Origin: an uncultured Akkermansia sp.
Lineage (GTDB): Bacteria > Verrucomicrobiota > Verrucomicrobiia > Verrucomicrobiales > Akkermansiaceae
Assembly (NCBI GenBank): GCA_900548895.1
Contig: URLZ01000061.1
Location: 1 to 7,978 of the forward strand
DNA: 7,978 nt
Direction: 5' to 3'
Shown: positions 1-6,153 of the stretch, in pieces
Numbering within the stretch: position 1 is the first letter of the stretch
Layout of the letters: every line of letters starts with the position of its first letter
Notes under the pieces: generated by a model
The model's database searches: none
The model's input: the letters and a program-made list of their open reading frames with translations, nothing else
What the model was told of the DNA's origin: nothing
Made by a program: the position numbers and the translations under genes

Positions 1-120
1 GCGGTACTCTAGGTGGCTCAACGGGCGGTTTCCACACACTTTGCGCTTGACCCGACTCTTGGAGTCCATGCACACGATGATATTCGTGCTGCGTTTCGTG
101 CTGTTTTCGTGCTTGTTCAT
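1..120 (-). CDS. Unrecognised basic protein, N-terminal 40 codons (runs off left edge)
   Basis: The minus strand opens with ATG at 120 and stays open through all 40 codons to the edge. About 32 of 40 codons end in G or C although the stretch is only about 53% GC; this matches the codon habit of the other genes and supports this frame over the overlapping open frame starting at 140. A strong AAGGAGG lies 3 bases before the ATG, closer than usual. The visible peptide is rich in Lys, Arg, Asn and Ser, begins MNKHENSTKRS, and has no signal peptide or membrane segment. Two cysteines lie at residues 17 and 29. I do not recognise the family. The start codon and Shine-Dalgarno lie in an inverted repeat (116-142), so expression may be controlled there. 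Reality of the gene is fairly likely; its function is unknown. Confidence 0.6.
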   Translation of the reverse strand, partial: MNKHENSTKRSTNIIVCMDSKSRVKRKVCGNRPLSHLEYR

Positions 121-142
121 GTGCCTCCTTGTAGCACATGAA
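116..142 (-). promoter_or_regulatory. Perfect 9-bp inverted repeat over RBS and start codon
   Basis: The arms at 116-124 and 134-142 are exact reverse complements (TTCATGTGC and GCACATGAA), separated by 9 bases. Read on the minus strand, the loop carries most of the AAGGAGG Shine-Dalgarno and the downstream arm contains the AUG of the left-edge gene. In RNA this hairpin would bury the start codon; in DNA the same palindrome could be a repressor operator just after the transcription start. The repeat is directly visible; which role applies, if either, is inference. Confidence 0.6.
124..130 (-). promoter_or_regulatory. Shine-Dalgarno AAGGAGG of the left-edge gene
   Basis: AAGGAGG reads on the minus strand 3 bases before the ATG at 120. 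It is the only strong Shine-Dalgarno before a gene in this window, which decides the start of the left-edge gene. The short spacing is unusual. Confidence 0.6.
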
Positions 143-155
143 AGCGTGTAAGTCT

Positions 156-161
156 ATTATA
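156..161 (-). promoter_or_regulatory. Possible -10 box for the left-edge gene
   Basis: A consensus TATAAT reads on the minus strand and would place the transcript start near 149, giving a leader of about 29 bases. No good -35 box is visible 16-18 bases upstream, where the sequence lies inside the 167-193 hairpin. The box is also nearly palindromic (ATTATAAT), so it is ambiguous in direction. Confidence 0.35.
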
Positions 162-166
162 ATCAA

Positions 167-193
167 CTAATGCGCCACATCGTGGCGCATTAG
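167..193 (-). terminator. 12-bp perfect hairpin downstream of tRNA-Arg, probable terminator
   Basis: The arms CTAATGCGCCAC (167-178) and GTGGCGCATTAG (182-193) are perfect reverse complements around a 3-base loop. The hairpin begins 6 bases past the 3' end of the tRNA, where a terminator is expected. The downstream minus-strand sequence (TTGATTATAATAG) is AT-rich but is not a clean U-run, so termination is likely rather than certain. The same structure sits just upstream of the left-edge gene and may separate the two transcripts. Confidence 0.55.
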
Positions 194-198
194 GAAAA

Positions 199-270
199 TA
201 GCCCCGGCGGGAATCGAACCCACATCGAAGGTACCGGAAACCTTTGTCCTATCCATTGAACGACGGAGCC
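199..270 (-). tRNA. tRNA-Arg, anticodon CCG
   Basis: The 72-base minus-strand sequence folds as a full cloverleaf. The acceptor stem GGCTCCG pairs with CGGGGCT (with G-U pairs) and is followed by discriminator A at 199. The D stem is GTTC/GGAC. The anticodon stem is AAGGT/ACCTT around loop TTCCGGT, giving anticodon CCG, which reads CGG arginine codons. The T stem is GTGGG/CCCGC with loop TTCGATT. The 3' CCA is not encoded, so it must be added after transcription. The variable loop is short (4 bases). Confidence 0.95.
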
Positions 271-282
271 GTGACGGGGCGC

Positions 283-311
283 ATTATGACATGTCTCAGT
301 GCGGGTGTCAA
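283..311 (-). promoter_or_regulatory. Sigma-70 promoter of tRNA-Arg
   Basis: On the minus strand a perfect -35 TTGACA (306-311), a 17-base spacer and a -10 CATAAT (283-288) lie just upstream of the tRNA. Transcription should start near 276, leaving a leader of about 6 bases before the tRNA 5' end. The segment after the -10 (GCGCCCCG) is GC-rich, as is typical of stable-RNA promoters under growth-rate or stringent control; that regulation is inferred from other bacteria. Confidence 0.85.
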
Positions 312-496
312 GCCTGCAATCCATCTCAACTCTCGTTCATCCACCAAAACGCGCTCTTCCTTCCGCCTTCAGTCAGCTCCGCTTGAGCCGGAGAGGCCGG
401 GGGAAGCGGGCTCCGTGCCGGGATGCACGACACCTCCTTGAAAGCCGCCCTGCTGCGCCAAACGCACAAGCGGCACTGAACTGACTCACTTTCCCC
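312..496. other. Non-coding divergent region, no gene seen
   Basis: Between the tRNA promoter and the promoter of the first plus-strand gene I find no convincing gene. Short open frames on both strands have no RBS, no plausible product and no consistent codon bias. The stretch 375-425 can form competing GC-rich hairpins, for example CCGCTT (379-384) with AAGCGG (404-409), and CTCCG with CGGAG nearby. No terminator-like U-run follows them. Confidence 0.6.
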
Positions 497-526
497 TTGC
501 GTTGCTCGCGTTCTCTGTGACACAAT
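497..526 (+). promoter_or_regulatory. Probable sigma-70 promoter giving a leaderless mRNA
   Basis: TTGCGT (497-502), an 18-base spacer and CACAAT (521-526) form a plausible promoter. The ATG at 532 begins only 5 bases after the -10, so transcription would start at or next to the start codon. There is no Shine-Dalgarno. The block CACAATGCG closely matches the ones before the operon (1808) and the tRNA (288 downward). Confidence 0.55.
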
Positions 527-531
527 GCGGC

Positions 532-1479
532 ATGTTCAAGTGTCGCCTGACGGCAATGGCGCCCGCTGCTGCTCTCGCCGCTCTGACGGCTCCGGCTTCA
601 GCAGCGGAGTGGATGACGGATTTCGGTGCAGCCGCGCAGAGGGCCGCCTCAGAGGGCAAGCTCGTGCTCGTCGATTTCACCGGCTCGGACTGGTGCGCTT
701 TTTGCATGCAACTGCGTCGCCAGGTGCTCGATACCCCCGGCTTCGAGGACTACGCGCGCGATCGCTTTGTGCTTCTGGAGGTTGATTTACCCAACCGAGC
801 CTCCTTTGACGCCGCGCTGCGCGCCCGCAATGAGGAGCTCTGCCGCACTTACGGCATTCGCACGTTCCCGACACTGCTCGTCCTCACGCCGCGAGGCGAG
901 GTGGCCGGCGGCTTCATGGGGATGCGCCCCGATCTCGCTGCCGTGAAGGAGGAGCTCGAGCCGGCCCTCGGCCGCGCCGACGCTCTGCGCCGGGCCGCAG
1001 GGCTTGAGGGCGAGGCTCGGCGTGAGGCTCTGCTGGCGTGCTACAAGGCTCTGCCCGAACATTTGCAGGCCTGTGCCAAGGGCCTGCGCGACGAGATTGT
1101 CGACCTTGACCCCGGCAACACCAGCGGCCTGCGCGACCTTGTGCTCTGCGAACGGCAGATGGATGAGATCAACGACCGCCTCGCCACCGCGGAGGGGGAT
1201 CCCCGCGCGGAGCGCGATCTGCTGGCCTCGGCGTTGAAGGACGCCCTCCCCGGCAATCGACTGGCCTTGCTCAATCAGCTCTATCCCCTCCAGATCAAGG
1301 CGGCGGATTCGCTCGAGGAGCTCGAACAGGCGCGCGGCACGATGCAGGAGATTCTGCGCTACAACCCACCCTACGCGGCCACGATCCGCAAGTTGATCGA
1401 GACGCGCTTCGCGGATCCCGAAGCCCTGCTGCGGCACGTGCGCGAGCAGCGGCGTCTGCGCGCCGGAGGTCAGCGCTGA
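532..1479 (+). CDS. Secreted thioredoxin-fold protein with CxxC active site and helical C-terminal domain
   Basis: I start this 315-residue protein at ATG 532 because that gives a clean signal peptide: Lys/Arg at 3-5, an Ala/Leu-rich core and an ASA cleavage site near residue 24. The earlier TTG at 502 would add residues encoded by the promoter. Residues 26-150 form a thioredoxin-like domain: strand LVLVDF, then W54-C55-A56-F57-C58, and the cis-proline in TFP (P113). The family reduces, oxidises or isomerises disulfides in exported proteins; direction cannot be told from sequence. The remaining half (about 155-315) is predicted helical, possibly TPR-like, and contains a DPGN turn at 193-196. 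A similar DPDN turn occurs in the cysteine-less relative at 6154-7080. It is transcribed from its own promoter, 341 bases ahead of the operon. The redox partner is unknown. Confidence 0.85.
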   Translation: MFKCRLTAMAPAAALAALTAPASAAEWMTDFGAAAQRAASEGKLVLVDFTGSDWCAFCMQLRRQVLDTPGFEDYARDRFVLLEVDLPNRASFDAALRARNEELCRTYGIRTFPTLLVLTPRGEVAGGFMGMRPDLAAVKEELEPALGRADALRRAAGLEGEARREALLACYKALPEHLQACAKGLRDEIVDLDPGNTSGLRDLVLCERQMDEINDRLATAEGDPRAERDLLASALKDALPGNRLALLNQLYPLQIKAADSLEELEQARGTMQEILRYNPPYAATIRKLIETRFADPEALLRHVREQRRLRAGGQR

Positions 1480-1783
1480 GCGCTCTCCCTGCGAGGCTGC
1501 AACGTCCCTGTTCATCGCGGCGGGGCCTTCGTTGCGGCGAGCTTTCAGCCTTGCCTCCGCTCAGGTCGCCATCGGAGCGGCCGCAGCGCGGCGACGCCGA
1601 GACCGTGCTCCTCAGTGTGGCCGCGACGTCTGCTGAGGGAACTCGGCCCGAGTGGAAGCCGGTATCAGATTCTCTCCGCATTGCAGGCGAGGGGCGATCT
1701 GCGCAGTCGCAGTCAGTCAACATTGGCCAACTTTGGCTGCGCTTTGGCGATCAACCGTTTGCGTGAGTGTTCCCATTCTGCGC
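1480..1783. other. Gene-free stretch upstream of the operon
   Basis: No credible gene is visible; the open frames on both strands lack start signals and sensible products. Visible structure includes an inverted repeat GTCGCC (1565-1570)/GGCGAC (1590-1595) enclosing a GCGGCCGC palindrome, and GCAACG near 1499 with CGTTGC near 1530. TTGGC occurs three times at 1724-1748. No U-run terminator follows the upstream gene. The length suggests a regulatory region for the operon. Confidence 0.55.
1723..1748 (+). repeat. Three helically phased TTGGC motifs upstream of the operon promoter
   Basis: TTGGC occurs at 1724, 1734 and 1744 (approximate starts), the first within the palindrome TTGGCCAA (1723-1730) and the others within direct CTTTGGC repeats (1731-1737 and 1742-1748). 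Spacing of 10-11 bases would put all copies on one face of the helix, about 70-100 bases before the inferred transcript start. This suggests, but does not show, an activator-binding array. Confidence 0.35.
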
Positions 1784-1813
1784 TTGCATGGAGGAGGGGG
1801 CTTGTGATACAAT
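1784..1813 (+). promoter_or_regulatory. Sigma-70 promoter of the three-gene operon, apparently leaderless
   Basis: TTGCAT (1784-1789), an 18-base spacer and TACAAT (1808-1813) give a good promoter. The preferred ATG at 1821 is 7 bases beyond the -10, exactly where transcription should begin. No Shine-Dalgarno lies close to the ATG; GGAGG at 1790-1795 is too far upstream and falls in the spacer. An in-frame ATG at 1812 overlaps the -10. Confidence 0.65.
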
Positions 1814-1820
1814 GCGTGCT

Positions 1821-3374
1821 ATGGAAGTTGAGTGTTCGCGCTGTCACCGTAAGTTTCACACGCAGAGGGAGGACGTGAACGTTTGTCCCGACTGCCTCGC
1901 CCACGAGTTCCGCTCTGCCGATGCCGTATCTTCGGGGCCTGATGACGAGCTGCTTCGCCGCGAGAATTCCCTCTCTCAGCGGCGACAGCAGCTGCGCGCC
2001 GAGAGGATGCAGGAGGACTACGCACCTGACGCCCCGCGGCGCGGCTCCGGCATCATGCGCTTCGGCTTCGGCCTCGCGGTCTTCCTCATCGTGGGCTTCA
2101 TCTTCCTGATCGGTCGCAGCCCGAGCTATCCGACGGCACTGAGCCGTCTGCCCATGGAGGGCCAATATCTGATCGCCTCGGTCTTCTGCCTGCTGGCGGC
2201 CATCTTGATTGCCTCGTCGTCGCGCCATTCGCGCTTCTTCACCTGGCCCTTGTCGCTGGTGGTGCTCGCGGGTTCTTGGTACCTGCCGCAGCTGAGTTAT
2301 CGTCAGGAGTTGAGCGACACGTTTGTCGCTCCCTCGGCGCCCGTTGCGGAGGCTCCGACCGAGCAGAAGGCGGAGGAGCCGGTTGATGATCGCGTGCCGC
2401 GCATCGGTGCTCGCGTGCTGAAGGACGATGATCTCGAGGTCTACCGCGAGCTCTGCGAGGAGGACCCCACCGGGCGCCACTACCTCATTTACATGAGTGA
2501 TCAGAACCAGATGAAGCGCGACATCTTCCGCGAGACTTTCCTGCGTCTCTTCCGCGCTCAGGCCGTGCACGCCTATGTGGATGACCCCGGTGCTCTTTAC
2601 CTCATTCGTCGCGCCGAGTGCTCGGAGGATGCAGCCCGCAAGATTCTGTCGCGCTACGGCACCGTGACCTACGGCAAGGACGGCGTTTTCGAGGTCAACT
2701 TCAGCGAGGACAAGTGTTACCTGAACCGCCGCCTGATTTCCTCGGCGCTCAGCGCGGAGTCGGATCCGGCCTTCGTCACCTCGAATCTCTACAACATTCA
2801 GTCGCCGGACGCCGGGCGCGTGAAGCGCGCCGCGCAGACGCTGGCCGATGCGAACGTCGCGGTGCTGCGCGATGAGATTCGCAATAAGCTCGTGCTCGTG
2901 CTTCAGGATCCGTGGGAGCGCGAGCCGGAGACCTGGGCGCAGCTGGCCACGGCGCTCGCGGTCTACGCCGGCTCGCATGATGAGGAGGCGGTGAAGTTGG
3001 TGCTGCAGTATTTCGATTTCGAGACGGCGCGCGACGGCATTGTTCCCGATGTCATCACGAACTTCCTCGTGCGCGAGGCGCCCGAGACGATGGTGCGCCC
3101 CATCACGCTGCTCTGGGCCGCGCGCCCGGTGGCGTGGGAGTCGACGCTCGACAAGCTGGGCTCCGTGGCTGAGCCCGAGCTCCTGCAGCGCTTGGGCCGC
3201 GGCGAAAACCTCCAGCAGCTCGGCTCTCTGCTCACCTTCCTAGCCAAGCACGGAACGGAGCGCTGCCTGCCTCTGCTCGAATCGCTCCAGCAGCACGAGG
3301 ACGGCGTGGTGCGGCACAGCGCGGCGGAGGCTCTGAAAAAGGTCAAAGAGCGCCAGCAAGTGTTCGAAAACTGA
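1821..3374 (+). CDS. Zinc-ribbon, three-TM membrane protein with external HEAT-like domain
   Basis: This 517-residue protein is of no family I can name. It starts with a probable zinc ribbon: C5-x2-C8 and C22-x2-C25. A charged linker (about 40-75) follows, then three hydrophobic segments near 79-98, 115-134 and 139-157. Positive residues before TM1 (RRGSGIMR) and between TM2 and TM3 (RHSR) place the N-terminus in the cytoplasm and the C-terminus outside. Residues 158-190 are a Pro/Ala/Glu linker. The rest is a mixed then mainly helical domain ending, near 475-510, in a HEAT-like repeat (DGVVRHSAAEAL). HEAT repeats usually bind proteins. I use ATG 1821 because it follows the promoter and begins directly with the ribbon; ATG 1812 would add three residues and ATG 1767 would overlap the promoter. 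It leads the operon, 18 bases before the next gene. Its role may be a membrane scaffold or signal link between cytoplasm and envelope. Confidence 0.85.
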   Translation: MEVECSRCHRKFHTQREDVNVCPDCLAHEFRSADAVSSGPDDELLRRENSLSQRRQQLRAERMQEDYAPDAPRRGSGIMRFGFGLAVFLIVGFIFLIGRSPSYPTALSRLPMEGQYLIASVFCLLAAILIASSSRHSRFFTWPLSLVVLAGSWYLPQLSYRQELSDTFVAPSAPVAEAPTEQKAEEPVDDRVPRIGARVLKDDDLEVYRELCEEDPTGRHYLIYMSDQNQMKRDIFRETFLRLFRAQAVHAYVDDPGALYLIRRAECSEDAARKILSRYGTVTYGKDGVFEVNFSEDKCYLNRRLISSALSAESDPAFVTSNLYNIQSPDAGRVKRAAQTLADANVAVLRDEIRNKLVLVLQDPWEREPETWAQLATALAVYAGSHDEEAVKLVLQYFDFETARDGIVPDVITNFLVREAPETMVRPITLLWAARPVAWESTLDKLGSVAEPELLQRLGRGENLQQLGSLLTFLAKHGTERCLPLLESLQQHEDGVVRHSAAEALKKVKERQQVFEN

Positions 3375-3392
3375 TCATCTGTAGTCATTCGT

Positions 3393-6122
3393 ATGAAACA
3401 ATCGCTCTTCCTGTTGACGCTCGGCGTCTTTCTGGCGATGACGGCGGGCTTTATGCTCTACCCGCACCTCTATGAGATGCCGGCCGTCCCGATTGCCTCG
3501 TCGCCGGTGCCGGGGGGGCAGCCTCAGCCGGTTCAGCCGGCTCAGCCCGCGCCCGGTGAACCCCTGCCGCCGCTGCCGACGCAGGAGGGCATCGTCGCCA
3601 ATGAGGACGGCGGTGTGACGATTGTGGGTGTCGGCGGAGAGGGCGACGGCACGCCCGGTGCTCCGGGTGTCGGAGTCAGCGAGGACGACGGCGCGATTGT
3701 CGACTCTTGGGATGACGACAGCTGGGAGGAGGATGAGGACGCCTCATCCGATACCCCGGCTCTCGCCGGCGAGCGCGATCCGGACTCCTACATGCCCGAG
3801 GAGATGGGTCAAGAGGTGCAGCGCTTTCTGGAGCGCGAGGTGCCCGTGGATCCGTCTCAGGCGGAGCTGCCCGGCCTCTATTCGCAGGGCGATCAGCGCA
3901 AGGTGCGGCGCGCGGCCGAGAAGCTGGCGCGCGTGCTCAAGCGCGAGGCGGATGAGAGTGAGCGCAAGGGGTATTATCAGGCGACGGATTTGACGGCGGC
4001 GCAGTGGACGAATGCGGCGGCGCTGCGCGAGCAGTTGATCACGCGCGTGATGGCGGGCATCGGCACGCTGAACTCGGAGAACCTGTGGCTTTACCTCCAA
4101 CAGCCCGCCAACCGCCTCGATGTGGCCCGCGTGCTGCTCATCGACAAGGCCGGCGCGGCCTCTGTCTCAGAGGTGGCGCGCAGCGATTTCGGCGGGCGCC
4201 TGATGGAGACGCTCGGCAATGATCTCGGCTGGATGTACGGGCTGCTCTACTCCGGCCCGACGCAGCGTCTCGACACGGCTCTTCGCTACCTTTCCGCCAT
4301 TTATACGCGCCACTCCGAGGACTGGCACGACCCGCTGCTGCGCCGCGTGGCGACGACGACGGCTCTGGAGTTTGCCCGCGAGGGCTGGCCGGAGAAGGAG
4401 ATGCTCGCGCGCTGCGAGTATTATTACTCGAGCGCACGCCAGGGCAAGCTCAACGCCATTTTCGACGGCCTGCAATACTGGGAGACGCGCTTGGTGACCG
4501 GCTGCACGGAGTACGACGGCTGGGGCAGCGTGCGCTCGCTGGCGTGGCAGCGCGACAACGTGCGCCTGCCGGCGGAGGGCTACCTCAGCGCCTGCAATCA
4601 GGTGCAATACCGCCTGCGCAATGTTGCCGGTGACTCCATTTTCTCCGGCGACTACCTCGCACCCATCCGCAAGTATACGCGCAACATCACCGCTTGGGCC
4701 CACCGAGAGATGGGCGGTGTGTGCGGCGCCTGCTCGCACTACGGGGCCTACGGGGCGCTGGCGACGGGCATTCCCGCGATGACGATGGGCGAGCCGGGGC
4801 ACTGCGCCTACACGGTGCGCATCGGCAACCGCTGGGAAAAGAGCTACAGCATCTACTGGCAGCACGGCATGCACAAGACCTTCTGGGGCGAGACCGGCTG
4901 GGATTTCCTGGAGCTCATGCAGCAGCTCTACTCGCAGCGCTTTGAGACGCTGGCGGCCGATCAGATGCTCGCGCTGGCCGAGATTCTCGCGGTCGAGCGC
5001 AAGATCACGGCTGCCGCCACCGCCTACGAGGAGGCCGTCATTGCCCAGCCACTTCACTGGGAGGCTTGGCTGCGCTACACCGGCTATCTCAAGAAGCAGG
5101 GGCCGATGAATCGGGCGAAGTGGAAGGAGGCGCACGATCTCGCGGTGGCGACGCTCGCCGGCACCTATCACCATGCGGCCGCGACGCTGCTGAGCAAATA
5201 CATCTACCCGACGCTGCTGCCCATGGTCAGTGGGGCCAAGGAACGCAACAAGCTCTTCGCCGCCTTCTTCGACACCTGTGAGTCCTTCGGCACCAACCGT
5301 TGGAACATCGCGCCCCTGCTCGATGCGCAGATGGCGACCTGCGGGACGGATGAGGAGCGCCTCGACTACATGAAGGAGTCCCTGCGCACGCTGATGGCCA
5401 AGCCTGACTACGCCCCGCTCGCTCTCTCCTGGGGGCTCGACTACCTCGCCTCGCAGCCGAAGACGCCGGAGTCCGAGGAGCTCAATGAGGACTTTTACAA
5501 GATGGTGCTCTCAGCGCTCTCGCGCACGCGCAGTACCGGAAAAAACAAGGACTCGGCCTGGCGCAGCCTCGGCGAGGCGCTGGCGACGACGGCCGACAAC
5601 GGGGATCGCCGCGCCTTTCAGGCCATCGGCAAGCTGGCGCAGCGCAAGTTCCGCCGCAACTTCCCGCGCAACCGCTTCAAGTTCCGCTCCGTCGGCGGCA
5701 AGGTGGTTTCGCGCACGGCGCTGATCACGACGGCGACGACGCTCACCGAGGATGAGCGCGCCAACTCCTGCCTGCACTGGGGGGTGCTGCAGCGCAGCGG
5801 CGGCCGCATGCCCGGCAAGTTTGAGGGCGATGCGGGCATCGTCGTCGAGCTGGAAAAGGTTTGCGAGATCAACGGCGCCGTCTGCATCCTTGCGGAGAAT
5901 GCGAAAAAAGACCGACCCTTCCGCCTGCAAGTTTCGGAGGATGGGCAGAACTGGCAGACGCTCTGCTCGAAGGCGGAGATCAACGGGGCTGTCCTTCGCA
6001 TGCCCGGTGATAACAAGCAGAAGAAAACCGGCCGCTTCGTGCGCCTGACGCGCGAGGGGGCGAAGTACGAGCCGGATATCCTCGCCTTCTACGTCTACGG
6101 TCGCGCGCTCAAAAACGATTGA
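3393..6122 (+). CDS. Anchored transglutaminase-like protein with TPR-like and C-terminal discoidin domains
   Basis: This 909-residue protein has a signal anchor or uncleaved signal at 4-23, a Pro/Gln-rich linker (30-62), and a Gly-rich then strongly acidic stretch (97-120, with repeated DSW). A long helical region follows. Around 440-485 sits a transglutaminase-like core: GGVCGACSHYG (C444, C447, H449) followed by GEPGHCAY (H470) and a GNRW strand. Transglutaminase-like enzymes use Cys, His and usually Asp to form or cut amide bonds. The Asp expected about 15 residues after the His is not evident (Y485 is there), so activity is uncertain. A TPR-like pair lies near 520-570. Residues about 765-909 look like an F5/8 type C (discoidin) beta-sandwich, with FRLQVSEDGQNW at 843-854; such modules often bind glycans. 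No Shine-Dalgarno precedes the ATG. It probably acts outside the membrane with its operon partners. Function is inferred only from domains. Confidence 0.85.
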   Translation: MKQSLFLLTLGVFLAMTAGFMLYPHLYEMPAVPIASSPVPGGQPQPVQPAQPAPGEPLPPLPTQEGIVANEDGGVTIVGVGGEGDGTPGAPGVGVSEDDGAIVDSWDDDSWEEDEDASSDTPALAGERDPDSYMPEEMGQEVQRFLEREVPVDPSQAELPGLYSQGDQRKVRRAAEKLARVLKREADESERKGYYQATDLTAAQWTNAAALREQLITRVMAGIGTLNSENLWLYLQQPANRLDVARVLLIDKAGAASVSEVARSDFGGRLMETLGNDLGWMYGLLYSGPTQRLDTALRYLSAIYTRHSEDWHDPLLRRVATTTALEFAREGWPEKEMLARCEYYYSSARQGKLNAIFDGLQYWETRLVTGCTEYDGWGSVRSLAWQRDNVRLPAEGYLSACNQVQYRLRNVAGDSIFSGDYLAPIRKYTRNITAWAHREMGGVCGACSHYGAYGALATGIPAMTMGEPGHCAYTVRIGNRWEKSYSIYWQHGMHKTFWGETGWDFLELMQQLYSQRFETLAADQMLALAEILAVERKITAAATAYEEAVIAQPLHWEAWLRYTGYLKKQGPMNRAKWKEAHDLAVATLAGTYHHAAATLLSKYIYPTLLPMVSGAKERNKLFAAFFDTCESFGTNRWNIAPLLDAQMATCGTDEERLDYMKESLRTLMAKPDYAPLALSWGLDYLASQPKTPESEELNEDFYKMVLSALSRTRSTGKNKDSAWRSLGEALATTADNGDRRAFQAIGKLAQRKFRRNFPRNRFKFRSVGGKVVSRTALITTATTLTEDERANSCLHWGVLQRSGGRMPGKFEGDAGIVVELEKVCEINGAVCILAENAKKDRPFRLQVSEDGQNWQTLCSKAEINGAVLRMPGDNKQKKTGRFVRLTREGAKYEPDILAFYVYGRALKND

Positions 6123-6153
6123 TCTTTCCCGCCTCTTTCCCCCTTTTACTCGT

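Noticed and set aside
1..198. Genomic island inserted at the tRNA-Arg 3' end
   Set aside because: GC falls here, but the left-edge gene keeps about 80% G/C at third positions like its neighbours, its peptide does not look like an integrase, and no duplicated tRNA end is visible.
299..523. Overlapping short open frames upstream of the thioredoxin gene
   Set aside because: No start signals, no recognisable product, and they run through GC-rich hairpins and the promoter.
502..531. TTG start for the CxxC thioredoxin protein
   Set aside because: It would code through the promoter and spoil the signal peptide; ATG 532 gives a normal one.
787..1515. 242-codon open frame on the minus strand
   Set aside because: Opposite the thioredoxin-fold gene, which has clear motifs; no start signals.
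1767..1820. Upstream ATG start for the zinc-ribbon protein
   Set aside because: The extra 18 residues are encoded by the promoter itself and are unlike the domain that follows.
1713..2978. 421-codon open frame on the minus strand
   Set aside because: It lies opposite a gene with a promoter, zinc ribbon and TM segments. Its product is a low-complexity Arg/Ala/Leu-rich sequence with no start signal, typical of a shadow frame in GC-rich DNA.
4167..5174. 335-codon open frame on the minus strand
   Set aside because: Opposite the transglutaminase-like region; composition is typical of an antisense shadow, with no RBS or promoter.
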